This document shows positions 63,245 to 64,000 of a stretch of 64,000 nucleotides of DNA, piece after piece. Under the pieces are notes generated by a model. The model was not told the DNA's origin. It saw only the letters and a list, made by a program, of their open reading frames with translations, and did not search any database. The position numbers and the translations under genes are program-made. Origin of the DNA: Rattus norvegicus (Eukaryota; Chordata; Mammalia; Rodentia; Muridae); contig NC_086026.1 of NCBI RefSeq assembly GCF_036323735.1, forward strand, positions 52,826,039 through 52,890,038, read 5' to 3'. Within the stretch, counting starts at the first letter, position 1, and every line of letters starts with the position of its first letter.

Positions 63245-63345
63245 TCTCTCCATCTTGATACCCCAGGGCCTACATCCTGCCATAGGTGGCGCCCACAAAT
63301 ATCTGCTGAACGAGTAGAGAAATAAACCGGGGAACGAGTCAACCC
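63245..63345 (+). mobile_element. L2 LINE 3' terminus
   Basis: CATCTTGATACCCCAGGGCC, TACATCCTGCCATAGGTGGC and CACAAATATCTGCTGAACGA match the L2 end (GTATCCCCAGCGCC, GCCTGGCACATAGTAGGTGC, AATAAATATTTGTTGAATGAATGA). Confidence 0.58.
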
Positions 63346-63485
63346 AAGGTGGGTCCTCGGTGTCTGGACTCGAGAGCACCAAGCTATAGAGCGACTGTGC
63401 AATCAGGAAGAGAGAGCCAGGCTGGAGGAGGAGAACGAGAATGAGGAACAAACCAAGGGCAAAGAAAGTTTTGAAAGGCGGGTGC

Positions 63486-64000
63486 TCTGGCTTCATGTCT
63501 GTTGCTATGGTCGAAGACCTTGACACAAAGCAACTCAGGGGAGAAGGCTTTATTTTAGTTCATGATTCCGGCTTACAGGCCATCACTGCAGGGAAACCAC
63601 AGGCAGGACTTTGAGACAGCTGGTCGTGGCACATCTAAAGTCAAGAGCAGTGGCGCATACCTTTAACCCCATGTACTTGAGAGGCAGAGATGGGTGGACC
63701 CCTGTGAGTTCAAAGCCAACCCCGGTCTGTCTGCAAAGTGACTCCCAGGCCAGCCAATGGTACATAGCCAGACCCTTTCTGAGGGGGCAGGGCAAAGAGA
63801 GCATAAGTGTATTTATGCTTAGTGACCAGATAGCTTTCTCCACCCAGGGAATCGTGCTGCCCACTTTCAGGTTGAGTCTTTGCACATTAATTGAGACGGT
63901 TAAGACAGTCCCCCAGCGGAATGCTCACAGGCTAACCTGATCAAGACAGTACGTCCCTGAGACTCTCTTCTCAAGTGATTCCAGGTTGTGCTAAGTTGAC
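63486..64000 (-). mobile_element. Rodent LTR, minus strand, cut by window edge
   Basis: TGTCTGTTGCTATGGTCGAA, GAAGGCTTTATTTTAGTTCA, TTCCGGCTTACAGGCCATCA, GACTTTGAGACAGCTGGTCG, CCAGATAGCTTTCTCCACCC, GAATCGTGCTGCCCACTTTC and TTCCAGGTTGTGCTAAGTTGAC follow a common murine LTR in reverse. A B1 interrupts it. TTTATTTTAG is its reverse poly(A) region. The 5' end of the LTR lies just beyond 64000. Confidence 0.78.
63646..63783 (+). mobile_element. B1 SINE inside LTR
   Basis: AGCAGTGGCGCATACCTTTA, CTTGAGAGGCAGAGATGGGT and GACCCCTGTGAGTTCAAAGC then GTCTGTCTGCAAAGTGACTC follow B1. The LTR resumes with GGCAAAGAGAGCATAAGTG, so the B1 is younger than the LTR. Confidence 0.85.

Noticed and set aside
1..64000. 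A previously undescribed multi-gene system
   Set aside because: I looked for gene clusters, conserved domains and operon-like structure on both strands and found none. The content is repeats plus unique non-coding DNA.

Overview
This is mammalian, specifically murid, genomic DNA, and almost certainly rat (Rattus norvegicus or a close relative). The best evidence is an ID SINE at 47927-48029 in the rat-type consensus form, flanked by a perfect 14-bp target-site duplication. Two 5'-truncated L1 copies carry the rat L1 3' UTR (19867-20308 and 27498-27751). B1, B2/B3 and B4 SINEs, rodent LTRs, a rodent hAT (URR1-like) element and very long CA/GA microsatellites fit the same picture. All family assignments were made by eye against remembered consensus sequences, so subfamily names are approximate and boundaries are good to about 10-20 bases.

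I find no convincing protein-coding gene. The longest open frames either lie in simple repeats (CA, CT, TCC, GGGAT, AGAGGC), where both strands stay open for compositional reasons, or are unspliced, often non-ATG frames with no recognisable domain. The window looks intronic or intergenic. The nearest thing to gene structure is around 37.2-37.5 kb: a good splice acceptor leads into a short open frame ending in TAA inside an AATAAA signal. About 100 bases further on, 11 CpGs lie in roughly 135 bp, followed directly by a CAG|GTGGGT donor. Both are unproven.

Layout. 1-10.5 kb: mostly unique sequence with MIR, L2 and B-type SINE remnants. 10.5-15.3 kb: dense repeats, comprising a CA tract, B2/B3 elements, a MER2/Tigger-like DNA transposon, an old L1 broken by a B1 and a U2 snRNA fragment, an L1 3' UTR, a B1 carrying a 31-copy AGAGGC expansion, an LTR and a B4. 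16.6-27.8 kb: MaLR-type LTRs (one with clean TG...CA ends and a 5-bp duplication), a TCC tract, an L1-into-B4 nest, several B4 elements and a hAT element. 27.8-32 kb: ancient MIR, L1 and L2. 32-34.1 kb: purine tract, a roughly 590-bp CA-rich satellite and a GT tract. 34.2-35.05 kb: a repeat-free AT-rich block. 36-47 kb: sparse old repeats, one LTR and several microsatellites. 46.5-48.5 kb: a 25-bp tandem duplication, a G-rich GGGAT-type satellite and the ID element. 48.6-58.8 kb: B3, B1, hAT, LTR, MER5-like and MIR remnants, a purine satellite, an MLT1-type LTR, a B4 and an unusually long L3/CR1-type relic (58200-58745). 59-64 kb: unique sequence with L2 remnants, ending in an LTR that carries a B1 and runs off the window.

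No genes act together here. The functional candidates are non-coding: a MEF2/CCAAT/AP-1-like cluster near 59.25 kb, repeat-free blocks at 34.2-35.05, 55.9-56.13 and 20.58-20.84 kb, and a recursive-splice-like junction at 20820/20821.
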